From NCBI RefSeq assembly GCF_965342175.1, contig NZ_CBDRBL010000004.1, positions 62,001-126,000 of the forward strand: DNA of 64,000 nucleotides. Direction: 5' to 3'. This DNA comes from Actinacidiphila sp965342175 (GTDB taxonomy: Bacteria > Actinomycetota > Actinomycetes > Streptomycetales > Streptomycetaceae). Of the stretch, positions 32,418 through 41,523 are shown piece by piece (position 1 is the first letter of the stretch; every line of letters starts with the position of its first letter). The notes below the pieces were generated by a model that worked only from the letters and a program-made list of their open reading frames with translations, did not search any database and was not told where the DNA came from. The translations under genes and the position numbers were made by a program.

Positions 32418-33806
32418 ATGAGCGTTGTCACCAACACCACGACCATCACGTCGGTCGGCGCACCGAGCCGCCGCAACACGGAGCTCGCGCTCCTCGCCTT
32501 CGCCGTAGCGATCCCGGTCTTCGCGTACGCGAACGTCGGGCTGGCGAAGAACGGCTCGCTGCCCGCCGGGATGCTCGCCTACGGCCTCGGCCTCGGCGCC
32601 ATCGCGCTGGTGGCCCACCTGGTCGTCCGCAAGTTCGCGCGGTACGCGGACCCGCTGATGCTGCCGATCGCCACCCTGCTGAACGGCATGGGCCTGGTGT
32701 TCATCTGGCGCCTCGATCAGGAACCCACACTCCCCGGCGGTTCCTCGGCGCCGACCCAGCTCGTGTGGTCGACGCTGGGTGTCGCGCTTTTCCTCGGCGT
32801 GCTGGTCTTCCTCAAGGACCACCGCATCCTGCAGCGCTACACCTATATCTCGATGGTCGTGGCGCTGGTCCTGCTGATCCTCCCGGTGTTCTTCCCACCG
32901 GTCTACGGCGCCCGGATCTGGATCACCATCGCCGGCATGTCCATCCAGCCCGGCGAGTTCGTGAAGATCATCATCGCGGTCTTCTTCGCGGGCTACCTCA
33001 TGGTCAAGCGGGACGCGCTCGCGCTCGCCAGCCGCCGCTTCATGGGGATGTACCTGCCCCGCGGCCGTGACCTCGGTCCGATTCTGGTGATCTGGGCCCT
33101 CAGCATCCTGATCCTGGTCTTCGAGACCGACCTGGGCACCTCGCTGCTCTTCTTCGGCCTCTTCGTGATCATGCTCTACGTCGCCACCGAACGCACCAGC
33201 TGGATCGTCTTCGGCCTGCTGCTGTCGGTCGGCGGCGCCGTGGTGGTGGGCAGCTTCGAACCCCACGTCCACAGCCGCGTCGAGGACTGGCTCGACCCCT
33301 TCCGCACGGTCGTCGAGACCGGCCAGGCCAACCAGCCCGCCCAGGCCATGTGGGCCTTCGGCTCCGGCGGCATCTTCGGCTCCGGACTCGGCCAGGGCTA
33401 CTCCCGGCTCATCGGCTTCGCGGCCAAGAGCGACTACATCTTCGCCACCGTGGGCGAGGAGTTGGGCCTCGCCGGACTGATGGCCGTCCTCCTGCTCTAC
33501 GCACTCCTCGTGGAGCGCGGCGTGCGCACCGCGCTGGCCGCCCGCGACCCCTTCGGCAAGCTGCTGGCCATCGGCCTGTCCGGAGCCTTCGCGCTGCAGG
33601 TGTTCGTCGTGGCCGGCGGTGTGACCGGCCTCATCCCGCTCACCGGTATGACCATGCCGTTCCTCGCCCAGGGTGGCTCCTCCGTGATCGCCAACTGGGC
33701 CCTGGTCGCCATCCTGCTGAGAATCAGCGACACCGCGCGCCGCCCGGCGCCGGCCCCCGCCCCGTCCCCCGATGCCGAGCCGACCCAGGTGGTGCGCGCC
33801 CAGTGA
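32418..33806 (+). CDS. rodA: FtsW/RodA/SpoVE-family peptidoglycan glycosyltransferase (SEDS)
   Basis: 462 residues with ten or more membrane helices. SEDS-type segments include YGARIWITIAGMSIQPGEF, ETDLGTSLLFFGLFVIML (catalytic Asp region) and TGMTMPFLAQGGSSVIANW. SEDS proteins polymerise lipid II with a partner class B PBP, here encoded next with a GTGA overlap. The start ATG 32418 gives the conserved N-terminus; an ATG at 32370 would overlap pstP. In Streptomyces this operon copy is distinct from the division ftsW, hence the RodA label, but FtsW-like naming is also used. Confidence 0.92.
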   Translation: MSVVTNTTTITSVGAPSRRNTELALLAFAVAIPVFAYANVGLAKNGSLPAGMLAYGLGLGAIALVAHLVVRKFARYADPLMLPIATLLNGMGLVFIWRLDQEPTLPGGSSAPTQLVWSTLGVALFLGVLVFLKDHRILQRYTYISMVVALVLLILPVFFPPVYGARIWITIAGMSIQPGEFVKIIIAVFFAGYLMVKRDALALASRRFMGMYLPRGRDLGPILVIWALSILILVFETDLGTSLLFFGLFVIMLYVATERTSWIVFGLLLSVGGAVVVGSFEPHVHSRVEDWLDPFRTVVETGQANQPAQAMWAFGSGGIFGSGLGQGYSRLIGFAAKSDYIFATVGEELGLAGLMAVLLLYALLVERGVRTALAARDPFGKLLAIGLSGAFALQVFVVAGGVTGLIPLTGMTMPFLAQGGSSVIANWALVAILLRISDTARRPAPAPAPSPDAEPTQVVRAQ

Positions 33807-35263
33807 ACAAGCCCCTGCGCCGTGTCGCCATCTTCTGCGGACTCCTCGTGCTCGCCCTGCTGGTCAGGGTGAACTACATCCAGTTCGTCCAGGCCGACGA
33901 GCTCAAGAACGACCCGCACAACCGCCGCGTCGCGATCAACCAGTACGCCACCCCGCGCGGCGACATCATCGTCGACGGCAAGGCGATCACCGGCCACGCC
34001 GAGACCAACGGCAGCGACTTCAAGTACAAGGCCACCTTCAAGGACGGCCCGCTGTGGGCGCCGGTCACCGGCTACGCGTCCCAGGCCTTCGGCTCGAACC
34101 AGCTCGAGAACATCTACGACTCCATCCTCACCGGCGACGACGACCGGCTCTTCTTCAAGCGCACCGTCGACATCCTCTCCGGCAAGCAGAAGCAGGGCGG
34201 CGACGTCGTCACGACGCTCAACGGCGCGGCGCAGCGCGCCGCCTTCAAGGGCCTGGGCAACAAGAAGGGCGCGGTCGCCGCGATCGACCCGCGGACCGGC
34301 GCCATCCTGGCGCTGGCCAGCACGCCCTCGTACGACCCCTCCTCCTTCGCGGGCAACTCCCAGAAGGACAGCAAGGCCTGGAACGCCCTGCAGAAGGAGA
34401 ACGACCCCGACGAGCCGATGCTCAACCGGGCGCTGCGCCAGACCTACCCGCCGGGCTCGACCTTCAAGGTCGTCACGGCCGCCGCGGCGCTGGAGGACGG
34501 GCTGTACAACAGCATCGACGAGAAGACCGACTCGCCGGTGCCCTACATGCTGCCCTTCACCACCACGCCGCTGGAGAACGAGGGGAACATCCCCTGCAAG
34601 AACGCCACCTTGCGCGTGGCGCTCCAGTACTCCTGCAACACGGTCTTCGGCAAGATCGGCGCGGACCTCGGCCGCGACAAGATGGTCGCGGAGGCCGAGA
34701 AGTTCGGCTTCAACCAGGAGATCTTCACCCCGGTCCGCGCCGCGGCGAGCAACATCTCCAAGACCATGGACAAGCCGCAGACGGCCCTGTCGTCCATCGG
34801 CCAGTTCGAGACCGCCGCGACCCCGCTGCAGATGGCGATGGTGGCCTCGGCGATCGCCAACGACGGCAAGCTGATGCAGCCGTACATGGTCGACCAGTTG
34901 CGCGCCCCCAACAACGCCGTGGTCGAGCAGACCAAGCCGAAGGAGTTCTCGCAGCCGCTCAGCGCCGAGAACGCCAAGAAGCTGCAGGAGATGATGGAGA
35001 CCGTCGTCAACGACGGCACGGGCAAGAACGCCCGCATCCCCGGCGTCACCGTCGGCGGCAAGACCGGTACGGCCCAGCACGGTGTCGACAACAGCGAGAA
35101 GCCCTACGCCTGGTTCATCTCCTACGCGAAGACCGACCAGGGCTCCCCGGTCGCGGTCGCCGTCGTCGTCGAGGACGCGAGCGCCAACCGCGGCGACATC
35201 TCCGGTGGCGGCTTCGCCGCCCCGATCGCCAAGAGCGTCATGGAGGCCGTGCTGCACCAGTGA
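33803..35263 (+). CDS. pbpA: Class B penicillin-binding protein PbpA
   Basis: 486 residues. A short cytoplasmic start, one membrane anchor (VAIFCGLLVLALLVRVNYIQ) and a PBP dimerisation region (ATPRGDIIVDGKAITG) precede the transpeptidase domain. That domain has active-site SxxK in YPPGSTFKVVTA, SxN in LQYSCNTVFG and KTG in VGGKTGTAQHG. It cross-links peptidoglycan made by the adjacent SEDS protein. The start is the GTG at 33803 overlapping the rodA stop by 4 bp. Confidence 0.94.
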   Translation: MNKPLRRVAIFCGLLVLALLVRVNYIQFVQADELKNDPHNRRVAINQYATPRGDIIVDGKAITGHAETNGSDFKYKATFKDGPLWAPVTGYASQAFGSNQLENIYDSILTGDDDRLFFKRTVDILSGKQKQGGDVVTTLNGAAQRAAFKGLGNKKGAVAAIDPRTGAILALASTPSYDPSSFAGNSQKDSKAWNALQKENDPDEPMLNRALRQTYPPGSTFKVVTAAAALEDGLYNSIDEKTDSPVPYMLPFTTTPLENEGNIPCKNATLRVALQYSCNTVFGKIGADLGRDKMVAEAEKFGFNQEIFTPVRAAASNISKTMDKPQTALSSIGQFETAATPLQMAMVASAIANDGKLMQPYMVDQLRAPNNAVVEQTKPKEFSQPLSAENAKKLQEMMETVVNDGTGKNARIPGVTVGGKTGTAQHGVDNSEKPYAWFISYAKTDQGSPVAVAVVVEDASANRGDISGGGFAAPIAKSVMEAVLHQ

Positions 35264-35415
35264 CGCCGGTCACGCCGTATCCCACGAATGTGCGCGAAAT
35301 CGCACGTTGCGATACCGGTCGTATATCGGCTACCGGCCAGGGCCGGGATCGGCACGCGGCGGCGGGTACGGTATGCCCGAGCAGCCACACGGACGGTTTA
35401 GGAAGGGCAAGCGCT

Positions 35416-37416
35416 ATGGAAGAGCCGCGTCGCCTCGGCGGCCGGTACGAGCTGGGCTCGGTGCTCGGCCGCGGTGGCATGGCCGAGGTGTACATCGCCC
35501 ATGACACCCGGCTCGGCCGCACCGTCGCCGTGAAGACGCTCCGGGTGGACCTCGCCCGCGATCCGTCCTTCCAGGCCCGGTTCCGCCGTGAGGCCCAGTC
35601 GGCCGCCTCGCTGAACCACCCGTCGATCGTCGCGGTGTACGACACCGGCGAGGACTACGTCGACGGGGTCTCCATCCCGTACATCGTCATGGAGTACGTG
35701 GACGGGTCCACGCTGCGCGAGCTGCTCCACTCCGGCCGCAAGCTGCTGCCCGAGCGGGCCCTGGAGATGACCACCGGCATCCTCCAGGCCCTGGAGTACA
35801 GCCACCGCGCCGGCATCGTGCACCGCGACATCAAGCCCGCGAACGTGATGCTGACCCGGAACGGCCAGGTCAAGGTCATGGACTTCGGCATCGCCCGCGC
35901 CATGGGCGACTCCGGCATGACGATGACGCAGACCGCGGCCGTGATCGGCACCGCCCAGTACCTCTCCCCGGAGCAGGCCAAGGGCGAGACCGTCGACGCG
36001 CGCTCCGACCTGTACTCCACCGGCTGCCTGCTCTACGAGCTGCTCACCGTGCGGCCCCCCTTCGTCGGCGACTCGCCGGTCGCGGTCGCGTACCAGCACG
36101 TGCGCGAGGAACCGCAGCCGCCGAGCGTCTACGACCCCGAGGTCTCGCCCGCGATGGACGCCATCGTGCTCAAGGCGCTGACCAAGGACCCGAACTACCG
36201 CTACCAGTCCGCGGACGAGATGCGTGCCGACATCGAGGCCTGCCTCGACGGCCAGCCCGTGGCCGCCACGGTCGCCCTGGGCTCCGTCGGCTACAACGGC
36301 GGCGGTTACGGCGGCTACGGCAACGACGCGCCCACCACCGCCCTGCCGCCCCAGCAGGACCCCGGCACCTCGATGCTGCCACCGATGCGCGAGGACGACG
36401 GCGGCTTCGGCTACGACCAGCCCCAGGGCGGCGGCCGGCGCAAGCCCAAGAAGAACAACACCTCCACGATCCTGCTGGTCGTCGCGGCCGTCCTGGTCCT
36501 GATCGGCGCGATCTTCATGGGCAAGGCGCTGTTCTCCCCGAAGGACACCGGTGACGGCACCATCTCCGTCCCGCAGTTCGTGGGCGACACGAAGTCCGAG
36601 GCCGAGGAGCGGGCGACGAACGGCGGGGTCACCATCGCGTTCGGCGACTCGATCTTCTGCGCCGACCAGCCCAAGGACCACGTCTGCAAGCAGTCGGCCG
36701 AGGTCAACACCAACATCCCTAAGGACCAGACCGTCACCCTGCAGCTCTCCAAGGGCACCGAGAAGGTCGAGGTGCCCGATGTCACCGGCGACGACTTCGA
36801 CGAGGCCGAGAGCGAGCTGAAGGACGCGGGCTTCGAGGTCGACAAGCAGTCCCAGACCTCCAACGAGCAGGAGGGCACCGTCCTCAAGCAGGACCCCGAG
36901 GGCGGCGCGAAGCGGGCCAAGGGCACGACGATCACCCTCACGGTGGCCGTGGCGCCCGAAGAGGTCACGATCAAGGACGTCAGCAACAAGTCCAAGGACG
37001 AGGCCACTGAGATCCTCAAGGCGGACGGTCTGAGCGTGACCACCACCGAGGAGGAGAGCGCCGACCACATGGCGGGCACGGTCATCAGGACCGACCCGAC
37101 GGCCGGCAGCACGGTCAAGGCGGGCCAGACGGTCACCCTGGTCATCGCGAAGCCGCCGTCCACCAACGCGATCCCCCCGCTGAAGGGCAAGACGGTCGCG
37201 GACGTCAACGGCATCGCGCAGGAGTTCGGCGTGCAGCTGCAGTTCGCGCCCAACTCGTCGCAGGCCCCGAACGCCGTCGTCCAGATGCAGAACCCGGTGG
37301 AGGGCACCCAGATGAAGCCGGGCGACACGCTCACGATCTTCGCCACGGACCCGAACACGGGTCCCGGAGGCCCCGGAGGCCCCGGGGGCTTCGTCAACGG
37401 CGGCAACGGCGGCTGA
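35416..37416 (+). CDS. pknB: Ser/Thr protein kinase PknB with four PASTA domains
   Basis: 666 residues. The kinase domain (about 11-275) has LGRGGMAEVYIA, VAVKTL, HRDIKPANVML and DFGIAR. A Gly-rich juxtamembrane region follows, then a membrane helix (about 349-372, ILLVVAAVLVLIGAIFMG). Four PASTA repeats lie outside, starting near 384, 450, 517 and 585, ending in a Gly tail. PASTA domains sense muropeptides or lipid II. PASTA1 contains two Cys (IFCADQ, HVCK) that could form a disulfide. The ATG at 35416 is 152 bp after pbpA, last gene of the operon, followed by a 17-bp hairpin. Confidence 0.95.
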   Translation: MEEPRRLGGRYELGSVLGRGGMAEVYIAHDTRLGRTVAVKTLRVDLARDPSFQARFRREAQSAASLNHPSIVAVYDTGEDYVDGVSIPYIVMEYVDGSTLRELLHSGRKLLPERALEMTTGILQALEYSHRAGIVHRDIKPANVMLTRNGQVKVMDFGIARAMGDSGMTMTQTAAVIGTAQYLSPEQAKGETVDARSDLYSTGCLLYELLTVRPPFVGDSPVAVAYQHVREEPQPPSVYDPEVSPAMDAIVLKALTKDPNYRYQSADEMRADIEACLDGQPVAATVALGSVGYNGGGYGGYGNDAPTTALPPQQDPGTSMLPPMREDDGGFGYDQPQGGGRRKPKKNNTSTILLVVAAVLVLIGAIFMGKALFSPKDTGDGTISVPQFVGDTKSEAEERATNGGVTIAFGDSIFCADQPKDHVCKQSAEVNTNIPKDQTVTLQLSKGTEKVEVPDVTGDDFDEAESELKDAGFEVDKQSQTSNEQEGTVLKQDPEGGAKRAKGTTITLTVAVAPEEVTIKDVSNKSKDEATEILKADGLSVTTTEEESADHMAGTVIRTDPTAGSTVKAGQTVTLVIAKPPSTNAIPPLKGKTVADVNGIAQEFGVQLQFAPNSSQAPNAVVQMQNPVEGTQMKPGDTLTIFATDPNTGPGGPGGPGGFVNGGNGG

Positions 37417-37442
37417 CGCAGCCGCTCACCACGCCTGACGAC

Positions 37443-37478
37443 GCGGGGAGGCGGTCACCACGGTGACCGCCTCCCCGC
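37443..37478 (+). terminator. Hairpin after pknB
   Basis: A 17-bp perfect stem (GCGGGGAGGCGGTCACC and its complement) with a 2-nt loop, 26 bp after the stop. Confidence 0.9.
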
Positions 37479-37597
37479 GGCTTTCTGCCTGGCGGGCCAG
37501 GCCTGGCCGAAGCCCTCGCGCGGCACCCGTCGGCGGTGGCCTCCGGCCTCGGGGGACATCGGTACAACCGCTGGCGCCTCGCGTCGCGTCGGCGTGG

Positions 37598-37844
37598 GGA
37601 CATGCCACCACCGGCGATGGCGACGGCACCGGCCTGACCGCGCCGGAACGGTCCGCCGAAGCGATCCGGCTGACCCGGATGCTGCACCGCCTGGTGCCCG
37701 ACGACACCGAGACAGCGGGCCTCCTCGCTGCTGCTCACCGACGCGCGCAGCCCCGCGCGCACCGGCCCCGCCGGCGGACTGGTGCCGCCGGCGGAACAGA
37801 ACCGCGCCCGATGGGACCGCCGTGCCATCGCCGAGGGGGCGACC
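37598..37844 (+). pseudogene. Relic of an ECF sigma factor of the DUF6596 type
   Basis: The plus strand encodes GHATTGDGDGTGLTAPERSA then EAIRLTRMLHRLVPDDTETA-GLLA. After a shift in frame at about 37727 it continues LLLTDARSPARTGPAGGLVP and EQNRARWDRRAIAEGA. Together this matches, from memory, the conserved middle of ECF sigma factors with a DUF6596 extension (NEGYA...AEAIRL.R.L..L.PD.PEV.GLLAL.LL.DARR.AR...G.LV.L..QDR.RWDR..IAEG). No start, DNA-binding sigma-2/4 regions or C-terminus are left. The remaining stretch 37479-38094 shows no other gene. Simplest cause: a decayed gene with at least one frameshift (about 2 bp lost). Confidence 0.65.
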
Positions 37845-38016
37845 TGTTCACGGGGCCGCGGCGGCCTCCCACCGCGACGCCTCCCACCGCCCGCCGCACC
37901 ACCTGCGCCCCCGAGCGCCGCCGTCTCAGCGCCCGTACCCATCGCCTGGCGTCGCGCGTGTGACGCGCCGTGGCGCACCACCGAGCTGGAGCCCGCACAG
38001 CGTGCCGCGCAAGGGC

Positions 38017-38053
38017 GGAGGGGGCCGCGGACCCGGTGTCCGCGACCCCCTCC
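38017..38053 (-). terminator. Hairpin after the sortase gene
   Basis: An imperfect stem (GGAGGGGG..GCGGAC pairing with GTCCGC..CCCCCTCC), 42 bp beyond the sortase stop in its transcription direction. Confidence 0.65.
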
Positions 38054-38094
38054 GTGTGCTTCCCGCCGGTCCGCCCGGACGGGCCGGCCCCGCG

Positions 38095-38823
38095 TCAGCG
38101 CAGCTCCGCCGGGGGCGTCCGCCGGGCGTCCACCTTCTGGGTGCGGACGAGTTCCGCCCACACGATGTAGCGGTCGCGCGAGGTGTACACCGGGGTGCAG
38201 GTGGTGAGCGTGAGGTAGCGGCCGGCCTTCTTCTTGCCGCTCTCCTCGGGGATCTGGTCGATGACGTCGACGTTGTACTTCGAGGTCTCGGGAAGGATCT
38301 CGTAGACCTTGTAGACGTACCAGGTGTCGCGGTCCTCGAAGACGACCGGGTCACCGTTCTTGATCTTGTGGATGTTGTGGAACTTCGCGCCGTGGCCGTC
38401 GCGGTGGGCGGCGAGGCTGAAGTTGCCCTTCTTGTCCCAGGGCATGGCCGCCTCGACGGGCTCGGTGTAGTAGCCGGCGACGCCCTCGTTGAGCACCTTC
38501 GAGGAGGTGCCCTTCTTCACCAGGACCTCGAAGTCCTTGCCCATGGCGGGGACGTGGAGGAAGCCGATGCCGCCCTTGGTGTCGAGCTTGCCCGGGCCGG
38601 GGTCGACGGCCCACTGGCGCCGCACGGCGTCGCTGTCGCGTTCGGCGGCGCGGTCGGCCAGGACGTTGGTCCACCACAGGGAGTAGGCGACGAAGAGTCC
38701 CAGGATCACGCCCGCGGTGATGAGGAGTTCACCGATGACGCTGATGGTGGCGGCGAGCCAGGAGAGGGAGCGCCGCCTCGGCACGGCCTCCTGGGCGCGG
38801 TCATGCTGGGTGGTCGTCACCAC
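38095..38823 (-). CDS. srtE: Class E sortase
   Basis: 242 residues. An N-terminal membrane helix (ISVIGELLITAGVILGLFVA, about 27-46) precedes the sortase fold: VPAMGKDFEVLVKKGTSSK, then the active His in FSLAAHRDGHGAKF, the catalytic Cys in LTLTTCTPVYTSRDR and the conserved Arg two residues later in the loop. Class E enzymes attach LAXTG surface proteins such as chaplins to the wall. The start is GTG 38823 (a second GTG follows). It lies 31 bp after the second sortase and is the last gene of the operon. Confidence 0.93.
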   Translation of the reverse strand: MVTTTQHDRAQEAVPRRRSLSWLAATISVIGELLITAGVILGLFVAYSLWWTNVLADRAAERDSDAVRRQWAVDPGPGKLDTKGGIGFLHVPAMGKDFEVLVKKGTSSKVLNEGVAGYYTEPVEAAMPWDKKGNFSLAAHRDGHGAKFHNIHKIKNGDPVVFEDRDTWYVYKVYEILPETSKYNVDVIDQIPEESGKKKAGRYLTLTTCTPVYTSRDRYIVWAELVRTQKVDARRTPPAELR

Positions 38824-38854
38824 TTGCCCCGATCTGTGTGCGTCCGTTCCCGGC

Positions 38855-40333
38855 CTACCCGACCAGGGCGTCCGGCTTGCCCTTGCTGCGCGGCCGTTCC
38901 TCGACCATCTTGCCCCAGACGATCAACCGGTACGTGCTGGTGAACTCCGGTGTGCACGTGGTCAGTGTGATGTAGCGGCCCGGCTTGGTGAAGCCCGATC
39001 CGACGGGGACCGGCTTGATCACCGAGATGTTGGAGGGCGGGGTGGAGGGCAGCATGCTCGTGATCTCGTACGTGTAGAACGTGCTCTCCGTCTCGACCAC
39101 GACCTTGTCCCCCGCCACCAGCTTGTTGACGTAGCGGAACGGCTCGCCGTGGGTGTTGCGGTGGGCGGCGAGCGCGAAGTTGCCCTTCTTGTCCCACGGC
39201 ATGGCTGTCTCCAGCGCACCCGAGTAGTGGCCGATCATGCCCTTGTCGAGCACCTTGTGCTTGTCGACGCCCTCGGCGATGGGCGCCTTCACGTCCAGCT
39301 TGGGGATGTACATGATCGCGAAGCCCTGCCCGGGCGTGAAGGCGCCGGGATCACGGTTCGGGTCCTTCTCCACGTCCCACTGCTTCTGCAGGGTGCTGGC
39401 GGCGCCGCCGGCCTGCTGGTGGGCGAGGACGTTGGTCCACCACAGCTGGTAGGTGACGAAGAGCAGCATCAGCACGCCCATGGTGATGAACAGCTCGCCC
39501 GCCACCCGGCTGGCGATCACCGCGGGGCTCTCCTTGGCCGCGCGTGCGGCGCGTCGGGCCTCCACACGGGACCTGGGCGCGGCCGGGGACGCCGGGGTCG
39601 CGGCCAGGGGGCCCGTCGCCGCCTCTGTGGCGTCCGGGGACGGCACTTGGGCACCGGAACGCCGCCGTCCCCTGCCGCCGCGCCGTGCGGCCTCCTGGGC
39701 GGCTCTGCGCCGGGCGGCTCGGCCGCCGACCCCGGGCGTCGGGGCGTCGGGGGCGGGCGGTGGCGCCCCCCGGGCCGGGTCCACGTCCTCCTCCCCGTCC
39801 CCACCCAGGTCCGGGGCCAGGTCACGGTCACGGTCCTGATCCCGTCCGGGCTCCGGCACGGTCACCGCGGGCATCGCCACCGTGTCGCCGGGGGCTCCCG
39901 CGACCCGGCGGCGCACGGCGGCTCGCTCCTCCTCGCTGAGGTGCCGCCGGACGGCCCCGGCCGGCGCGGAGTACGGCTGCTCGGCGGCTCCTCCGTGCCA
40001 GGGACCCGGCTCGGGCGGCTCCCCGGGAGCCGGTACGGGCATCGGCCCCGGCGCGGTCGGCGCGGGTTCGGCCTCCGGCACCGGGCGGGGGGGCCACGGG
40101 CCGGTCGGCGGCTGCCCGTAGCCCGACCGCACGGCCCCCTGGAAACCCTCCTCGTAGGCCGGCCGCCCAGGGACCTCGCCCTGGGGCGCGACCGGCGCAG
40201 AGGTCAGCGGCGCGGTGGAGGGCTGTGCGGCGGGTTCCGCGGCCCGGGGCAGCGGATCGTTGAGCGGGTCGGCCAACTGCTCCACCGCGGCGGCGAATTC
40301 GGCGGTGTCACCGAAGTGCCGATGCGCGGTCAC
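38855..40333 (-). CDS. srtE: Class E sortase with long cytoplasmic Pro/Arg-rich N-terminus
   Basis: 492 residues, about twice the typical length. Residues 1-275 are Pro/Ala/Arg-rich and low-complexity, with no recognised domain. A membrane helix follows (LFITMGVLMLLFVTYQLWW), then the sortase domain with His in FALAAHRNTHGEPF and Cys in ITLTTCTPEFTSTYR. Residue pattern and neighbours mark it as the sister of the adjacent sortase. The start GTG 40333 is 4 bp downstream of the pabA stop. The long N-terminus is probably cytoplasmic and could be a protein-interaction region (inference). Confidence 0.92.
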   Translation of the reverse strand: MTAHRHFGDTAEFAAAVEQLADPLNDPLPRAAEPAAQPSTAPLTSAPVAPQGEVPGRPAYEEGFQGAVRSGYGQPPTGPWPPRPVPEAEPAPTAPGPMPVPAPGEPPEPGPWHGGAAEQPYSAPAGAVRRHLSEEERAAVRRRVAGAPGDTVAMPAVTVPEPGRDQDRDRDLAPDLGGDGEEDVDPARGAPPPAPDAPTPGVGGRAARRRAAQEAARRGGRGRRRSGAQVPSPDATEAATGPLAATPASPAAPRSRVEARRAARAAKESPAVIASRVAGELFITMGVLMLLFVTYQLWWTNVLAHQQAGGAASTLQKQWDVEKDPNRDPGAFTPGQGFAIMYIPKLDVKAPIAEGVDKHKVLDKGMIGHYSGALETAMPWDKKGNFALAAHRNTHGEPFRYVNKLVAGDKVVVETESTFYTYEITSMLPSTPPSNISVIKPVPVGSGFTKPGRYITLTTCTPEFTSTYRLIVWGKMVEERPRSKGKPDALVG

Positions 40334-40337
40334 GCAC

Positions 40338-40973
40338 TCACGCCCTGGTTCCGACCACAGGCGCGAGGCCCGCGGAACGCTCGACGGCGTCCTTGTCGCC
40401 GCATTCCACCAGCCAGTTGGCGAGCATCCGGTGCCCCCATTCGGTGAGCACCGACTCGGGGTGGAACTGGACGCCCTCCACCCGGGCGCTGCGGTGCCGC
40501 AGTCCCATGACGATGCCGTTCTCCGTCCAGGCGGTGATCTCCAACTCCTCCGGGACCGTGTCCCGTTCGACCGCCAGCGAGTGGTAGCGGGTCGCGGTGA
40601 ACGGGGTCGGCAGCCCGGCGAAGACCCCGCGGCCCTCGTGGGTCACCAAGGAGGTCTTTCCGTGCAGCAGCTCCGGCGCCCGGTCCACCACCCCGCCGTA
40701 CGCGACCGCCATGGACTGCAGTCCGAGGCAGACTCCGAAGACCGGCACGTCGGTGGCGGCGCAATGGCGCACCATGTCGACGCAGACGCCGGCCTCCTCG
40801 GGGGTGCCGGGCCCGGGCGAGAGCAGGACGCCGTCGAAACCGTCCTGGGCGTGCGCCGGCTCCACCTGGTCGTTGCGGAGCACCTCGCACTCGGCGCCCA
40901 GTTGGTAGAGGTACTGGACGAGGTTGAAGACAAAGCTGTCGTAGTTGTCCACGACGAGGATGCGCGCGCTCAT
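40338..40973 (-). CDS. pabA: Glutamine amidotransferase, PabA/TrpG type
   Basis: 211 residues. The class I glutaminase motifs are intact: oxyanion loop LSPGPGTPEEAG, nucleophile Cys in FGVCLGLQSM, and His/Glu in VQFHPESVLTEWGH. It supplies ammonia to chorismate amination for p-aminobenzoate (folate) or anthranilate (tryptophan). No chorismate-binding partner is nearby, so PabA and TrpG cannot be separated by context; the name PabA is a convention. The ATG at 40973 overlaps the stop of the 58-residue membrane protein gene (ATGA), and the sortase gene starts 4 bp later. Confidence 0.88.
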   Translation of the reverse strand: MSARILVVDNYDSFVFNLVQYLYQLGAECEVLRNDQVEPAHAQDGFDGVLLSPGPGTPEEAGVCVDMVRHCAATDVPVFGVCLGLQSMAVAYGGVVDRAPELLHGKTSLVTHEGRGVFAGLPTPFTATRYHSLAVERDTVPEELEITAWTENGIVMGLRHRSARVEGVQFHPESVLTEWGHRMLANWLVECGDKDAVERSAGLAPVVGTRA

Positions 40974-41146
40974 CGGACGGCTGCCATCCCCTCGTCGACG
41001 GTCACGTCCCCGAACGGCAGCAGTGGCTCCGCCCAGGGGAAGACGTACTGGAACAACACGTAGACGGCAGCGAGGACCAGCACCAGCGAGATGAGCGCTT
41101 TGACCCACACGTTGCCCGGCAGATGCCGCCAGATCCAGCCGTACAT
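40970..41146 (-). CDS. 58-residue single-span membrane protein
   Basis: 58 residues with one membrane helix (VWVKALISLVLVLAAVYVLF, about residues 13-32) and an acidic C-terminus (DVTVDEG). The N-terminus MYGWIWRHLPGN is well formed. It overlaps pabA by 4 bp and starts the operon of pabA and two sortases. I recall small proteins of this type at this site in other streptomycetes, but cannot confirm conservation here. Function unknown; a role in sortase assembly is speculation. Confidence 0.7.
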   Translation of the reverse strand: MYGWIWRHLPGNVWVKALISLVLVLAAVYVLFQYVFPWAEPLLPFGDVTVDEGMAAVR

Positions 41147-41288
41147 GCGCCGCCTTCCTGCCTTCCGTGCCGTGCCTCGCCCAAGATTAGCCGGACAAGC
41201 CCCCCGGCATACCGTCGTCCACAGGCTGTGTGGAATCCGGGCCTCCCCAGCCGGTCCGCCGGGGGCCGCGGCCTGCCCCGGCAGGCTC

Positions 41289-41380
41289 GGGCGGTCGGTC
41301 TCCGACGGTCGGTCGGTCGGACGCGGAGGGTAGGTCGGTCGGTCGGTCGCGGACGGTAGGTCGGTCGGACGCGGACGGCG
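41289..41380. repeat. Simple GGTC/GTCGGTCGGAC-type repeat region
   Basis: Runs of GGTCGGTCGGTC mixed with GGACGCGGA and GGACGGTAGG, in the 377-bp gap 41147-41523. The gap shows no gene; a one-mismatch DnaA box (TCGTCCACA) lies at 41215-41223. Confidence 0.75.
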
Positions 41381-41523
41381 GCCCGAGGCGGTGCGCACAG
41401 GTCCGTACGGGACGGAGGCCGGGCGCTCCGCGGAGCCGCCGGGGACCGTGCCGTGCGGCGTCTGCCGCGGCGCACCCGCCGGACCCCCGGTCGTCACGTC
41501 CGCGCGGACGCTCGCCCCACGGG

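Noticed and set aside
40338..40973. Anthranilate synthase for a secondary-metabolite cluster
   Set aside because: No synthase partner or biosynthetic genes nearby; it is embedded in a conserved sortase operon.
41289..41380. Possible CRISPR array
   Set aside because: Units are 4-12 bp with no regular spacers; simple repeat instead.
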